Positions 34,818-44,303 of a DNA stretch of 64,000 nt are shown piece after piece. The notes below the pieces were generated by a model that saw only the letters and a list, made by a program, of their open reading frames with translations, was not told where the DNA came from and made no database searches. Origin of the DNA: Malaciobacter molluscorum LMG 25693 (GTDB lineage: Bacteria > Campylobacterota > Campylobacteria > Campylobacterales > Arcobacteraceae); NCBI RefSeq assembly GCF_003544935.1, contig NZ_CP032098.1:1302001-1366000 (forward strand). The letters run 5' to 3'. The position numbers were made by a program, and so were the translations under genes. Each line of letters starts with the position of its first letter. The stretch's first letter is position 1.

Positions 34818-35600
34818 TTATTTTCCAATCATAATATCTGATGATTTTATCACAGCAAAAATATTTTGCCCAACTTGTAAATCTAACTGTTCTGCAGCTT
34901 CTTTTGTAATTACTGATGTAATTGTTTCGTGAGTTGATATTTCAATTAAAACTTCACAACTAACTTCACTAAAGTTTAATTTTTGAATTACCCCTTCTAG
35001 TTTATTTCTAGCACTTAAGCCTAGAAGTTCTGAAGTAGCTATCATTACATTATTAGATTTAAAAATAGCGATAATCTCATCTTCAATTTTCAAACCTAAA
35101 GTCTTTACACTATTTTTTGAAATATTAGAAACCATTTTTTGTTTACTTTTTGTTTCTAAAATAATGCTTGCATTAACTTTATCTTCAACGATATTTACAA
35201 TTTTTACTGCCAATTGATTTCTTGCACTAATTTGCATTGAGAACCTTTTTAAAGATTTTAAACTTCCTGTATTAAAATCTGTAAGATTTGTAAGTCTTTC
35301 TAGAAATTTTTTGTGTTCACTTTGTAGTATAGAATACGTTTTTATAAGGTTTTTTCCATATTCAGTAAGTATTGCTCCACCACCACCTTTTCCTCCAGTT
35401 TCTTTTTTTACAACGATATTTGGACAAAGGTTATTGATACTATCTACTGCCTCCCATGCCGTTTTATAGCTCATTGGCACAATTTTTGCTGCTTTACTAA
35501 TAGAACCTTCTTTTTGTATTGCTTGTAAAAGTTTGATTCTTTTTTCCAATAAAAAAGGAATATCAGAATTTAAAAGTGTTAGTGTTGATTCAAACTGCAT
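34818..35600 (-). CDS. modE: ModE, molybdate-responsive regulator
   Basis: The 260-residue regulator has the ModE N-terminal winged helix (GSISKAAKIVPMSYKTAWEAVDSIN and GGKGGGGAILTEYGKNL) and two C-terminal Mop/TOBE repeats (about 125-260; SARNQLAVKI and SARNKLEGVI begin each). With molybdate bound it is expected to repress this operon. It is the first gene of eight and probably acts at the palindrome-rich upstream region. Confidence 0.93.
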   Translation of the reverse strand: MQFESTLTLLNSDIPFLLEKRIKLLQAIQKEGSISKAAKIVPMSYKTAWEAVDSINNLCPNIVVKKETGGKGGGGAILTEYGKNLIKTYSILQSEHKKFLERLTNLTDFNTGSLKSLKRFSMQISARNQLAVKIVNIVEDKVNASIILETKSKQKMVSNISKNSVKTLGLKIEDEIIAIFKSNNVMIATSELLGLSARNKLEGVIQKLNFSEVSCEVLIEISTHETITSVITKEAAEQLDLQVGQNIFAVIKSSDIMIGK

Positions 35601-35621
35601 GTATTTCCTTATGTACTTTGT

Positions 35622-35666
35622 TATATAACGAAGAAATCATAACGTTATATACCTTAATATATAATG
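35622..35666. promoter_or_regulatory. Probable ModE-binding region upstream of the mod operon
   Basis: CGTTATATA (35643-35651), a 6-base spacer and TATATAATG (35658-35666) resemble the known ModE box, in which CGTTATAT and ATATAACG arms face each other. A further half-site TATATAACG lies at 35622-35630. It is 22-66 bases upstream of the modE ATG. Confidence 0.6.
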
Positions 35667-35708
35667 AAAACATAATGAGAAAGTGTATAGAATCTAATCT
35701 TTTAAAGA

Positions 35709-36905
35709 TTAGATTTTAAAAGGAAGATTTATAGTAATCTCAGCACCTTCAAACTCTTCATCATTATATTTGAATTTGCAATTACGTGCTTTTATTTTTC
35801 CATACATTGAGTCATTTATTATTTTATAACTGATATTTAGACCTAGTCCAATACCATTTGCTTTATGTTTTGTTGTAAAATAGGGTTCAAATATTTTATT
35901 TATATATTCTGTTTTTATTCCACCTGCATTATCTTTTATTACTATTTCTATTAAATTATTTTTATTTATATAGCTATCTATAAAAATATATTTTTTTGTA
36001 GTGATTTTATCCAAGGCATCTTTTGAGTTCTGAATTATATTTATTAATGCTTGAACTAAACTATTTGGAAGGTTAATAAGTGTAATAGTATTATCTAAAT
36101 TTAAAATAACATTTATATTATTCTCTTTAATTAAATGTTCTCTTGTATTTATTGTTTTATGAATAAAATAAGATAAATTAAATTCAGCAAGAGTATCTTT
36201 ATAAGAATATTCTCTAAAATTATCAATCATCTCTGATAATGATTGTGTAGTATTCATTATACTTTCACTAGATTTTAGTATATCTTTTTCTTTTGCAATA
36301 CCAAGTTCAATATTTAACTTTATTCCTGATGCTAAAGTTGAAATTAAAGAAAGGGGTTGTCTCCATTGATGAGCAATATTCCCTATCATTTCCCCAAGTG
36401 CAGCCATTTTACTTTGTTCTATTAATTCTAATTGTTGTTTTTGGATTTGTTCTTTAAGTTCTATTTCTTTTTGTAGTGCTTTATATAAATTATCATTTAC
36501 AGCTTCAAGTTGTTTATTTTTAATTATTACTTCTATATAAAGATTTAATTTATTAATTAATTGATGATTTTCTATTGGTTTTGTAAGATAATCAATTGCT
36601 CCAATTTGAAAACCTTTTTGTTGAAACTCCTCTTCTTTAAATGCTGCAGTTAAAAATATGATTGGAATATTTTGTGTTTTTGGATTACTTTTTAAATATT
36701 TTGCAGTATCAAAACCATCTAGTCCTGGCATTTGAATATCTAAAATAATAATATCTATCTCTTCTTTGTATGTTATTTTTAAAGCATCCTCTCCATTTGT
36801 TGCTAATATTAAATGAACATTTTCTAAATATTCTTGTATTAAATATTGCAAAGATACACGGTTTGCTTCAATGTCATCAACTGCTAAAATCTTAATTTCT
36901 TTCAT
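35709..36905 (-). CDS. Receiver-histidine kinase fusion
   Basis: The 398-residue soluble protein starts with a receiver domain (ILAVDDIEANRVSL, phospho-acceptor D56 in IIILDIQMPGLDGFD, KPI at about 109-111), then a HisKA segment with H179 in NIAHQWRQPLS and a HATPase domain (NIIQNSKDAL, DNAGGIKTEYI, GIGLGLNISY). It overlaps the CheB-CheR gene by 4 bases and is last of three signalling genes. Receiver first, kinase second suggests a relay in which the receiver regulates the kinase. Confidence 0.87.
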   Translation of the reverse strand: MKEIKILAVDDIEANRVSLQYLIQEYLENVHLILATNGEDALKITYKEEIDIIILDIQMPGLDGFDTAKYLKSNPKTQNIPIIFLTAAFKEEEFQQKGFQIGAIDYLTKPIENHQLINKLNLYIEVIIKNKQLEAVNDNLYKALQKEIELKEQIQKQQLELIEQSKMAALGEMIGNIAHQWRQPLSLISTLASGIKLNIELGIAKEKDILKSSESIMNTTQSLSEMIDNFREYSYKDTLAEFNLSYFIHKTINTREHLIKENNINVILNLDNTITLINLPNSLVQALINIIQNSKDALDKITTKKYIFIDSYINKNNLIEIVIKDNAGGIKTEYINKIFEPYFTTKHKANGIGLGLNISYKIINDSMYGKIKARNCKFKYNDEEFEGAEITINLPFKI

Positions 36906-38554
36906 ATCTTCCTCTTATATATTTTATTGTTTTTATCTATAGTTAAAAACTTATCATGATTATCTAGTGATTCACTCTCTCCCAAAACTAAAAAACCATA
37001 ATTATCTAATGATTTATGAAATAATGAAAAAATATTATCTTTTAACTCTTTATCAAAATAAATGATTACATTTCTACAAAAAATCAATTGAAAATCATTA
37101 ATTTTACTATCTTCTACTAAGTTGTGCCTAAAAAAAAGTATTCTTTCTTTTATCTCTTCTTTTATTTGTACAAAATCACCAAAATCTTTAAAGTAATTAC
37201 TAAAACTTTCACTTCCATCTGCTTGATAATAATTTTTTAAAAACTGTTTATAATTAGTTTTTGAATAAATACCATTTGTACCATTTCTTAGAATTACTTC
37301 ATTTAAATCTGTAGCATAAATTAAACTTCTATCTAATAAGCCTAACTCTTTTAAGAATATTGCAATAGAATAAGCTTCTTCACCACTACTACAGCCTGCA
37401 CACCAAACTTTTATATCTAAAAAACTGTCAAGTTTAGGTAAAATTTCTTCTTTGAGTTTTTTAAATACTTCGGGATTCCTAAAAAAGGTAGTTACATTTA
37501 CAGATATATTTAAAAATAGGTCTTTAAATATATTTTTATCTCTTAAAATAATATTTTGAAACTCTAAAAAACTTTTTGGTTTTAATGTACTATAAAAAAG
37601 TTTAACTCTTCTAATAATATGTTCAAGATTATATCCTGTATAATCATATCCATATTTATCATATATTTTATAAAGTAGAACTTGAATATCATCTTTTGTG
37701 AATAAATCGCTATTTAAAAAATAGTTTATATAATTACTTATTTCATCAATTTTTAAGATGCTATCATAATTTTTTGTTTTGATAGCATTTTCTAACATTT
37801 GTTTTGCATCACATTCTATTGGATCTTCAACTAAAACAGTTGTTTTATTCTCTTGTAAAAGCTTTAAACTATCACTACCATCAGAACCATATCCACAAAC
37901 TAAAACAGCTAATAAATTGTTTTTATATTCATTTGATAAACTTTCAAATGTTGTACTAATAGATGGTCTTGAAAAATTTCTTTTTTCTTCATTTGTTAAA
38001 AATATAAATCCTCCTGCAACAATCATATGTTTTCCTGGAGGTGCTGTGTAGATTGTTTTTGTTTCTATACACATATCTGAAGTTGCTTCTACAACTTTAT
38101 AATATTTAGTTTTTGATTGTAAAATTCTACTCAAACTACTTTTTTCATCACTTTTATGATGCATAATTATAAATATGGATATATTAGAAGCAGGTAAATT
38201 TTCAATGATTTTAATAAATTTTTTTAGACTTCCTGCACTTCCAGCAAGTGCTAAATATTCTAAATTTAATGTTTTTATTTTATTCACATGTTTTTGTAAT
38301 AATTTCACTGTAAATCCTAAATCAATTAAATAGCTTTTTAATGTATTCTCATTTGTAATTATTTTTAAGTTATATTTTATTTTTTGAAGGGCAATTACAA
38401 TAGAATCAGGGATACATTGGATATTTAAGAAATTTATTTCAACTAATTCATTTGTATTTAGTAGATTAAGTAGAAAAGATATTTGGTCTCTTTCTACTTC
38501 TTGTACAATAATTTTTAGAACATTTGCACTTTTATGAAAAATTAATTTTTTCAT
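36902..38554 (-). CDS. CheB-CheR fusion protein with STAS-like N terminus
   Basis: The 550-residue protein has three parts: a STAS-like N-terminal domain (about 1-90; IPDSIVIALQKIKYNLKIIT), a CheB methylesterase domain with catalytic S106 (AGSAGS), H132/H133 (IIMHHKSD) and D226 (CGYGSDGS), and a CheR methyltransferase domain (about 260-550; NVTTFFRNP, WCAGCSSGEEAYSIAI, FCRNVIIYFD). It would set methylation of chemoreceptors or of another target. It is unusual in having no receiver domain. The hybrid kinase and the receiver-kinase flank it with 4-base overlaps. Confidence 0.87.
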   Translation of the reverse strand: MKKLIFHKSANVLKIIVQEVERDQISFLLNLLNTNELVEINFLNIQCIPDSIVIALQKIKYNLKIITNENTLKSYLIDLGFTVKLLQKHVNKIKTLNLEYLALAGSAGSLKKFIKIIENLPASNISIFIIMHHKSDEKSSLSRILQSKTKYYKVVEATSDMCIETKTIYTAPPGKHMIVAGGFIFLTNEEKRNFSRPSISTTFESLSNEYKNNLLAVLVCGYGSDGSDSLKLLQENKTTVLVEDPIECDAKQMLENAIKTKNYDSILKIDEISNYINYFLNSDLFTKDDIQVLLYKIYDKYGYDYTGYNLEHIIRRVKLFYSTLKPKSFLEFQNIILRDKNIFKDLFLNISVNVTTFFRNPEVFKKLKEEILPKLDSFLDIKVWCAGCSSGEEAYSIAIFLKELGLLDRSLIYATDLNEVILRNGTNGIYSKTNYKQFLKNYYQADGSESFSNYFKDFGDFVQIKEEIKERILFFRHNLVEDSKINDFQLIFCRNVIIYFDKELKDNIFSLFHKSLDNYGFLVLGESESLDNHDKFLTIDKNNKIYKRKI

Positions 38555-41500
38555 TTATGTTTTTTATTACTCCATAGTTTAATTAAATTAGCTAAAATAT
38601 TTATATCAATGGGTTTTGATAAATAATCATCTGCTCCAAGTTTTATGCATTTTTCTCTATCATCTTTCATAGCTTTTGCAGTTACAGCAATAATAGGAAT
38701 GTTTTTCATTTTTTCATTATTCCTAATTCTTTCCATTGCTTCATAACCATCCATTACTGGCATCATTATATCCATAAGTATTAAATCAACACTATTTTTA
38801 TCAAGAAAATCTAAAGCTTCTTGACCGTTAAAGGCTGTAAAAGTTGTAGCATTAAACTCTTTTAATGCAGCATCTAATACAAAGATATTTTTTATATCAT
38901 CATCTACAATTAATATTTTTTTATCACTTAAATCTACTTCTTTAAAAATCTCTTTTGTTTCTTTTATATCTTCTTCTCTGTGTAAAAAAAGATTTATTTC
39001 ACTTAATATTCTTTCATTAGAATTAGCTGTTTTTACAATTATACTGTTACTATATTCTTGTAGTTTTATTTTTTCTTCTTTTGTTAAATCTTTAGCTGTA
39101 TATATAATTATAGGAAGTTTTGGATATTTATTTTTTATAAATTCACAAACTTCTTGTCCTGTTCCATCCATTAAACTTAAATCAACAACAACTGTATCAA
39201 AACTTTCAGTTTTCAATTTATTAATTGCATCTTGGGCACTATTTACAGCAGTAATATTTATATCATTTGTACCTATTAATTCAATAAGTGCTTCTTTTTG
39301 TATATCATTGTCCTCAACTATTAATAGATCTTTTATTTCTTTTTTATTTATGTTTTCAATTGAATTAATTACATTATTAATATCACCGTCTAAAACAGGT
39401 TTTTGTAAATATCCAATTGCTCCAAGCTTTAAAGTTTCATTATTTTTATCTTTTGATGAAATAACATGAACAGGAATATTTTTTGTTGCTTGTTTTGATT
39501 TTAATTCTCTTAATACTTCAATACCATCCATATCTGGAAGAGTCAAATCAAGCATAATTCCTTTGATATTATACTTTTTAATTAGTTCTAATCCTGTTGT
39601 AGCATTTAGAGCAATAAGTCCATAATTACCACTTTTTTTAATCTCTTCATATACAATAGAAGAGAATACTTCATCATCATCAATAATTAAAAATGCTTCT
39701 TTATTTTTATCTAAAAGTTTTCTATCATCAATAACTATTTGTTCTTGTTCTTCCAAAGATAAAGAAGGTTTAGTTGTAAAAGTAGATTTTTGTTCAGGTT
39801 TTACTATTTCTTTTTCTATATGCTGTACATCATTTTTATTTAAATTTGGTAAATCAATACTAAATTTACTTCCTTTATTCTCCTTTGATTCTAATGAGAT
39901 ATAACCACCAAGAAGTTTGCTTAATTCTTTTGAAATAGATAATCCAAGTCCTGTTCCGCCATATTGTCTACTTGTACTACCATCTGCTTGTGTAAATGCT
40001 TTAAAAATAAGTTCTTGTTTATTCTTTGGTATTCCAATCCCTGTGTCTTGCACACTTATACAAAAATCTTTAGTTAAGTTTTTAGAAGCAGATATACTTA
40101 AAGTAATACTTCCTTTTTTTGTAAATTTTAAAGAGTTTGAAACTAAGTTTCTTATAATTTGAGAAATTCTATCTTTATCATTATAAATTGGTGCATTATA
40201 ATTGTCTTCTATTTCAAATTTAATACCTTTTTCAATAGCGGCATAATTAAAAATTTCTTTCATTTGTTTTAATAAGTCAATACTATTAAATTTATCAACT
40301 ATTAATTCCATTTTTCCAGATTCTACTTTTGATAAATCTAAAATATCATTTATTAATCTTAATAGTTCATTACCTGATTCAAAAATTGTTTTTGCTTTTT
40401 TTATATCATCTTCTGTTAATGTTTTTTTACTGTTTTTTTGAAGTAAAGAAGATAATAATATTATTGAATTTAACGGTGTTCTTAATTCATGTGACATATT
40501 TGCTAAAAATTCTGATTTATATTTTCCAGATTGTTCTAATTCTTTTGCTTTTTGTTCAATCTCTTTTTTTGTTTCTTCTAAAAGTCTATTTTGTTCTTTT
40601 AAGTTTTGTTCAGAAATTTTTAGTTGTTGCTGTTGTTCTTCCATATTAGCATTAGCTTCTTCTAATTGTTGTTGTTGCTCTTCTAAGTTAGCATTAGCTT
40701 CTTCTAATTGTTGTTGTTGTTCTTCCATATTAGCATTGGCTTCTTCTAGTTTTATTTGATTTATTTCTAATTGAGTATTAGCTTCTTTTGTCTCTTCTAA
40801 AAGTTCTTTTACTTTTTTATTTTTTATTGCACTTGATATAGCAATACAAATAGTTTTATTTATATTATCAAAAAAGTCTAATATCTTTTTATCAAAAGTA
40901 GAAAATGAACCAATTTCTATAACTCCAAATATATCTTTATTATAAATAAGTGGAAATGTGTATGTATTAAAAGATTTTTGAGTTGTTGTTCCTGTTGTTA
41001 TTAAAGATTCATCTTTTTTTATATTTGTTAAAAGAATAGGTTTTTTTTGAAATGCAACTTGACCAATAATTCCCTCTTTTAATTTAAATTCACTTGATAA
41101 TTCATCTCTTTTTACATGAGCGAAGCTTGAGTATTCTTTTAATTTTTTTTCTTTTTCATTATAAATATAAAGTACAGCAACACCAGCATTTACATAATTG
41201 CTTATAAAATTTATAGATTCATCAGTAACATCTTTTAAATCTTTTAAATTGATTAAAATCTGATTTAGTTGATTTACTCCATCTTTAATCCATGTTTCTA
41301 TTTCTATTTTATTTATATTTTCTTGTGTTCTAATAATACCTTTATTTACAGCTTTACTCATCAATCCAATTTCATCTTTTGAATCAATTTTTAATAGTTC
41401 TACTTCATTTGATTCTCTATTTAAAAATTTAAAGAATGTTAATAAGCCTTCTTGAAATGTATTCAAAGAGTTAATAATATATTTTTGAATAACAAAATAA

Positions 41501-42531
41501 AGAATTAATGTTACAACTATTAAAGTAATTAAACTTATAAAGATAAGAGTTCTTTTTAATTCATTTGGTGTTTTTAAAATTTCATCTAAATCAACTTGTG
41601 AAATAACAGCCCATGATAAATTTTTATTTATATTAAAAAGAGTATATGAAGAAAGAACTTCTTTTCCTCTAAAATCAATATTTGTTTTTGTATTTGAAAA
41701 ACCTTTGAAAGCTTCCTTTACTGGAAGTGTATTAATAAAACCAACCTCTGGATTTTTAAGTGAGGCTTCAAGGGAGTGTGTGTTACTTGCTAGAAAACTA
41801 TTACTTCTCATTAAATAATCTTTTCCAACAAGATAGTCTTCATGTGTATTTGCATATCCTGCTCTAAAATTCATAATATCTTCAATACTACTTAATTTTA
41901 ATTTTAAAACAACTACAGATTTAAACTCTCCATCAATATAAATAGGTGCAGCTAAAAACATTGCTGGCCCATAATCATTTGGGGCATATTTTTCAATATC
42001 ACTATATACAATTTTTCTTGTATTTTTCACTTTTCCCCATACTTTAGCTAGAGGAGAATCAGCTAAGGTTCCTGTTTCTAAATTTTGACCATAATCAGAT
42101 AATTTTTTGTATGTATAAAATACATGACCTTCATTTGATATTACTAATACATCATTAAAAGGATATGTATTTGTATAATCTTTATAAAAAGTATCCCATT
42201 TAGGTAAGGCTTGTTTGATTTTTTTATTATCAATTGGGAAATTTTCAAATTTATCATATCCAATTTCTTTATGAAGTTTCTCAAATTCAACAGTTAAATT
42301 TTTTACAAAAGGAGTATCTGAAAGTAGTTTTACTTGTTTTGTATATAATTTAAAAAGTTCTTGTAATTGTCTTACTTTAGAATCTCTTGTTGATGTTAAT
42401 GCTTTATATTTTTGTGCAATTAAAGTATTTTCTGTTTCTTTTATTGAAATAACACCTAAAATTGTTGATAGAAAAATTAAAGAAAAAATTAAAATTAAAA
42501 AAAGTTTTATTTTGATTGATAAGTTTTTCAT
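38551..42531 (-). CDS. Hybrid histidine kinase with three receiver domains
   Basis: The 1326-residue protein has a Cache-type extracytoplasmic domain between membrane helices at about 10-30 and 330-352 (RNSEIGLMSKAVNKG-like linker follows), a GAF domain (about 435-585), a glutamine-rich coiled coil (about 590-690), HisKA with NMSHELRTPLNS, HATPase (RNLVSNSLKFT, GTGLGLSISKELS), then three receivers: LIIDDDEVFSS with LDLTLPDMDG, LIVEDNDIQKE with VDLSLMDGTG, and ILIVDDDIKNI with MDIMMPVMDG. It overlaps the CheB-CheR gene by 4 bases and begins the operon. Confidence 0.88.
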   Translation of the reverse strand: MKNLSIKIKLFLILIFSLIFLSTILGVISIKETENTLIAQKYKALTSTRDSKVRQLQELFKLYTKQVKLLSDTPFVKNLTVEFEKLHKEIGYDKFENFPIDNKKIKQALPKWDTFYKDYTNTYPFNDVLVISNEGHVFYTYKKLSDYGQNLETGTLADSPLAKVWGKVKNTRKIVYSDIEKYAPNDYGPAMFLAAPIYIDGEFKSVVVLKLKLSSIEDIMNFRAGYANTHEDYLVGKDYLMRSNSFLASNTHSLEASLKNPEVGFINTLPVKEAFKGFSNTKTNIDFRGKEVLSSYTLFNINKNLSWAVISQVDLDEILKTPNELKRTLIFISLITLIVVTLILYFVIQKYIINSLNTFQEGLLTFFKFLNRESNEVELLKIDSKDEIGLMSKAVNKGIIRTQENINKIEIETWIKDGVNQLNQILINLKDLKDVTDESINFISNYVNAGVAVLYIYNEKEKKLKEYSSFAHVKRDELSSEFKLKEGIIGQVAFQKKPILLTNIKKDESLITTGTTTQKSFNTYTFPLIYNKDIFGVIEIGSFSTFDKKILDFFDNINKTICIAISSAIKNKKVKELLEETKEANTQLEINQIKLEEANANMEEQQQQLEEANANLEEQQQQLEEANANMEEQQQQLKISEQNLKEQNRLLEETKKEIEQKAKELEQSGKYKSEFLANMSHELRTPLNSIILLSSLLQKNSKKTLTEDDIKKAKTIFESGNELLRLINDILDLSKVESGKMELIVDKFNSIDLLKQMKEIFNYAAIEKGIKFEIEDNYNAPIYNDKDRISQIIRNLVSNSLKFTKKGSITLSISASKNLTKDFCISVQDTGIGIPKNKQELIFKAFTQADGSTSRQYGGTGLGLSISKELSKLLGGYISLESKENKGSKFSIDLPNLNKNDVQHIEKEIVKPEQKSTFTTKPSLSLEEQEQIVIDDRKLLDKNKEAFLIIDDDEVFSSIVYEEIKKSGNYGLIALNATTGLELIKKYNIKGIMLDLTLPDMDGIEVLRELKSKQATKNIPVHVISSKDKNNETLKLGAIGYLQKPVLDGDINNVINSIENINKKEIKDLLIVEDNDIQKEALIELIGTNDINITAVNSAQDAINKLKTESFDTVVVDLSLMDGTGQEVCEFIKNKYPKLPIIIYTAKDLTKEEKIKLQEYSNSIIVKTANSNERILSEINLFLHREEDIKETKEIFKEVDLSDKKILIVDDDIKNIFVLDAALKEFNATTFTAFNGQEALDFLDKNSVDLILMDIMMPVMDGYEAMERIRNNEKMKNIPIIAVTAKAMKDDREKCIKLGADDYLSKPIDINILANLIKLWSNKKHK
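40630..40760 (-). repeat. 42-bp in-frame repeats encoding a coiled coil
   Basis: About 2.7 copies of a 42-bp unit encode 14-residue blocks such as ANMEEQQQQLEEAN and ANLEEQQQQLEEAN, two heptads each, between the GAF and HisKA domains. Near identity of the copies suggests slippage could vary the coiled-coil length in steps of two heptads. Confidence 0.8.
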
Positions 42532-42682
42532 TTAGCCTCTTATATTTAAATTCTTATAATTTTATCATTAAGTTACTTTATATTTAAAAAATGGATTTAT
42601 TTTAAATAAAACATATATTAATTTTCAAATCAGAATTATTTAGTTATAATCGCGATAGCTTACAAATTGGAGTATATTTTAT

Positions 42683-44278
42683 ATGGTACAAATAGTTAAT
42701 TTGAAAAAAGCTTTTGGAGCAAGAGTTTTATTTCAAGATATAAATTTAAAGTTTGATACAGGGAAAAGATATGGACTTATTGGTGCAAATGGTGCTGGTA
42801 AAACAACTTTTCTTAAAATTCTTTCTGGGCAAGAAGATGCAACAGAAGGTGAAGTACAAATTCAAAATGGTAAAAAAGTAGGAGTTCTTTCACAAAATCA
42901 ATTTGCTTATGAAGAATATTCAATTTTTGATACTGTACTTTTGGGTAATAAAAGACTTTATAATGCAATAAAAGAGAAAGAGAAACTTTATATGAGTGAA
43001 GAGTTTACTGATGAAGTAAACCAAAGATTAGGTGAATTAGAAATAATTAGTGTTGAAGAAGATCCAACATATGAATATGATGTTAAAATTACTAGAATTT
43101 TAGAAGATTTAGGTTTTCCAGCTTCTCAACATAATGATTTAATGAGTTCTTTAACAGGTGGAGATAAATTTAAAGTTTTATTAGCACAAGTTTTATATCC
43201 TAAACCTGATATTTTATTTTTAGATGAGCCAACAAATAATCTTGATATTGAAACAATTGGTTGGTTAGAAAATCAGCTTCAACATCATGATGGTACTATG
43301 GTTGTTATTTCTCACGATAGACACTTCTTAAATGCAGTATGTACACATATTTTAGATGTTGATTATAAACAAATTAGAGAATTTACTGGTAATTATGATG
43401 ATTGGTATATTGCATCAACAGTTATTGCTAAACAACAAGCAGCTGATAGAGATAAAAAATTAAAAGAGAAAGATGAGTTAGAAAAATTCATCGCTAGATT
43501 TAGTGCAAACGCTTCAAAAGCAAAACAAGCAACTTCAAGACAAAAACAACTTGATAAATTAGATATTAGTTCTATTCAACTTTCAAGTAGGAGAGATCCT
43601 TCTATTATTTTTAAACAAAAAAGAGAAGTAGGGAAAGAACTTTTAAATGTAAAAAACATCTGTAAGTCATATGATGATCATGTAGTATTAAAAGATATAT
43701 CTTTTACAGTTGAAAAAGATGACAAAATTGCACTTATTGGACCAAATGGTATTGGTAAAACTACTTTATGTGAAATATTAGTTGAAAATATAAAACCAGA
43801 TAGTGGAGAAGTTCATTGGGGAGCAACTATTCAAAATGGATATTTCCCTCAAAATGCAACTGATATAATTAAAGGTGATATAACTTTATATGATTGGTTA
43901 AGAAATTTTGATAAAGAAGCAGATATTAATGAAATAAGAAATTGTTTAGGAAGAATGTTATTTAATGGACAAGAGCAAGAGAAAAAAGTTGAAGCTTGTT
44001 CAGGGGGAGAAAAACATAGAATGTGGCTTTCTAAAATAATGCTAGAACAACCAAATTTTATGATTTTAGATGAGCCTACAAACCATTTAGATTTAGAAGC
44101 AATTATTGCTTTAGGTGAAGCATTACATGAATATCCTGGTTCTGTAATTTGTGTATCTCATGATAGGGAATTATTAGATGCTTACGCAAATAGAATTTTT
44201 GCAATTCAAGAAGATGGAACAATTTTAGATTTTAAAGGTACTTATGAAGAGTACATTGAATTTAAACTAAACAAATAG
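42683..44278 (+). CDS. ABC-F family ATPase, YbiT-like
   Basis: The 531-residue protein has two ABC domains and no membrane helices. Walker A motifs are GANGAGKTTFL (about 35-45) and GPNGIGKTTLC (about 353-363), signatures LTGGDKFKVLLAQ and CSGGEKHRMWLSK, Walker B with LFLDEPTNNLD and MILDEPTNHLD. The linker (about 245-300) is rich in Lys, as in ribosome-binding ABC-F proteins. Length and the start MVQIVNLKKAFGARVLF match YbiT. It should act at the ribosomal E site on translation. Confidence 0.9.
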   Translation: MVQIVNLKKAFGARVLFQDINLKFDTGKRYGLIGANGAGKTTFLKILSGQEDATEGEVQIQNGKKVGVLSQNQFAYEEYSIFDTVLLGNKRLYNAIKEKEKLYMSEEFTDEVNQRLGELEIISVEEDPTYEYDVKITRILEDLGFPASQHNDLMSSLTGGDKFKVLLAQVLYPKPDILFLDEPTNNLDIETIGWLENQLQHHDGTMVVISHDRHFLNAVCTHILDVDYKQIREFTGNYDDWYIASTVIAKQQAADRDKKLKEKDELEKFIARFSANASKAKQATSRQKQLDKLDISSIQLSSRRDPSIIFKQKREVGKELLNVKNICKSYDDHVVLKDISFTVEKDDKIALIGPNGIGKTTLCEILVENIKPDSGEVHWGATIQNGYFPQNATDIIKGDITLYDWLRNFDKEADINEIRNCLGRMLFNGQEQEKKVEACSGGEKHRMWLSKIMLEQPNFMILDEPTNHLDLEAIIALGEALHEYPGSVICVSHDRELLDAYANRIFAIQEDGTILDFKGTYEEYIEFKLNK

Positions 44279-44303
44279 TTTTATTATATAAACGTAGTTT
44301 TTT

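Noticed and set aside
40329-40649. Hydrophobic plus-strand open frame inside the hybrid kinase gene
   Set aside because: It is antisense to the HisKA region of a well-supported kinase, and its Leu/Phe/Ile richness comes from AT-rich antisense codons.
40630-40760. Regular repeats that could suggest a CRISPR array
   Set aside because: The repeats are in frame, adjacent without spacers and encode a heptad coiled coil.
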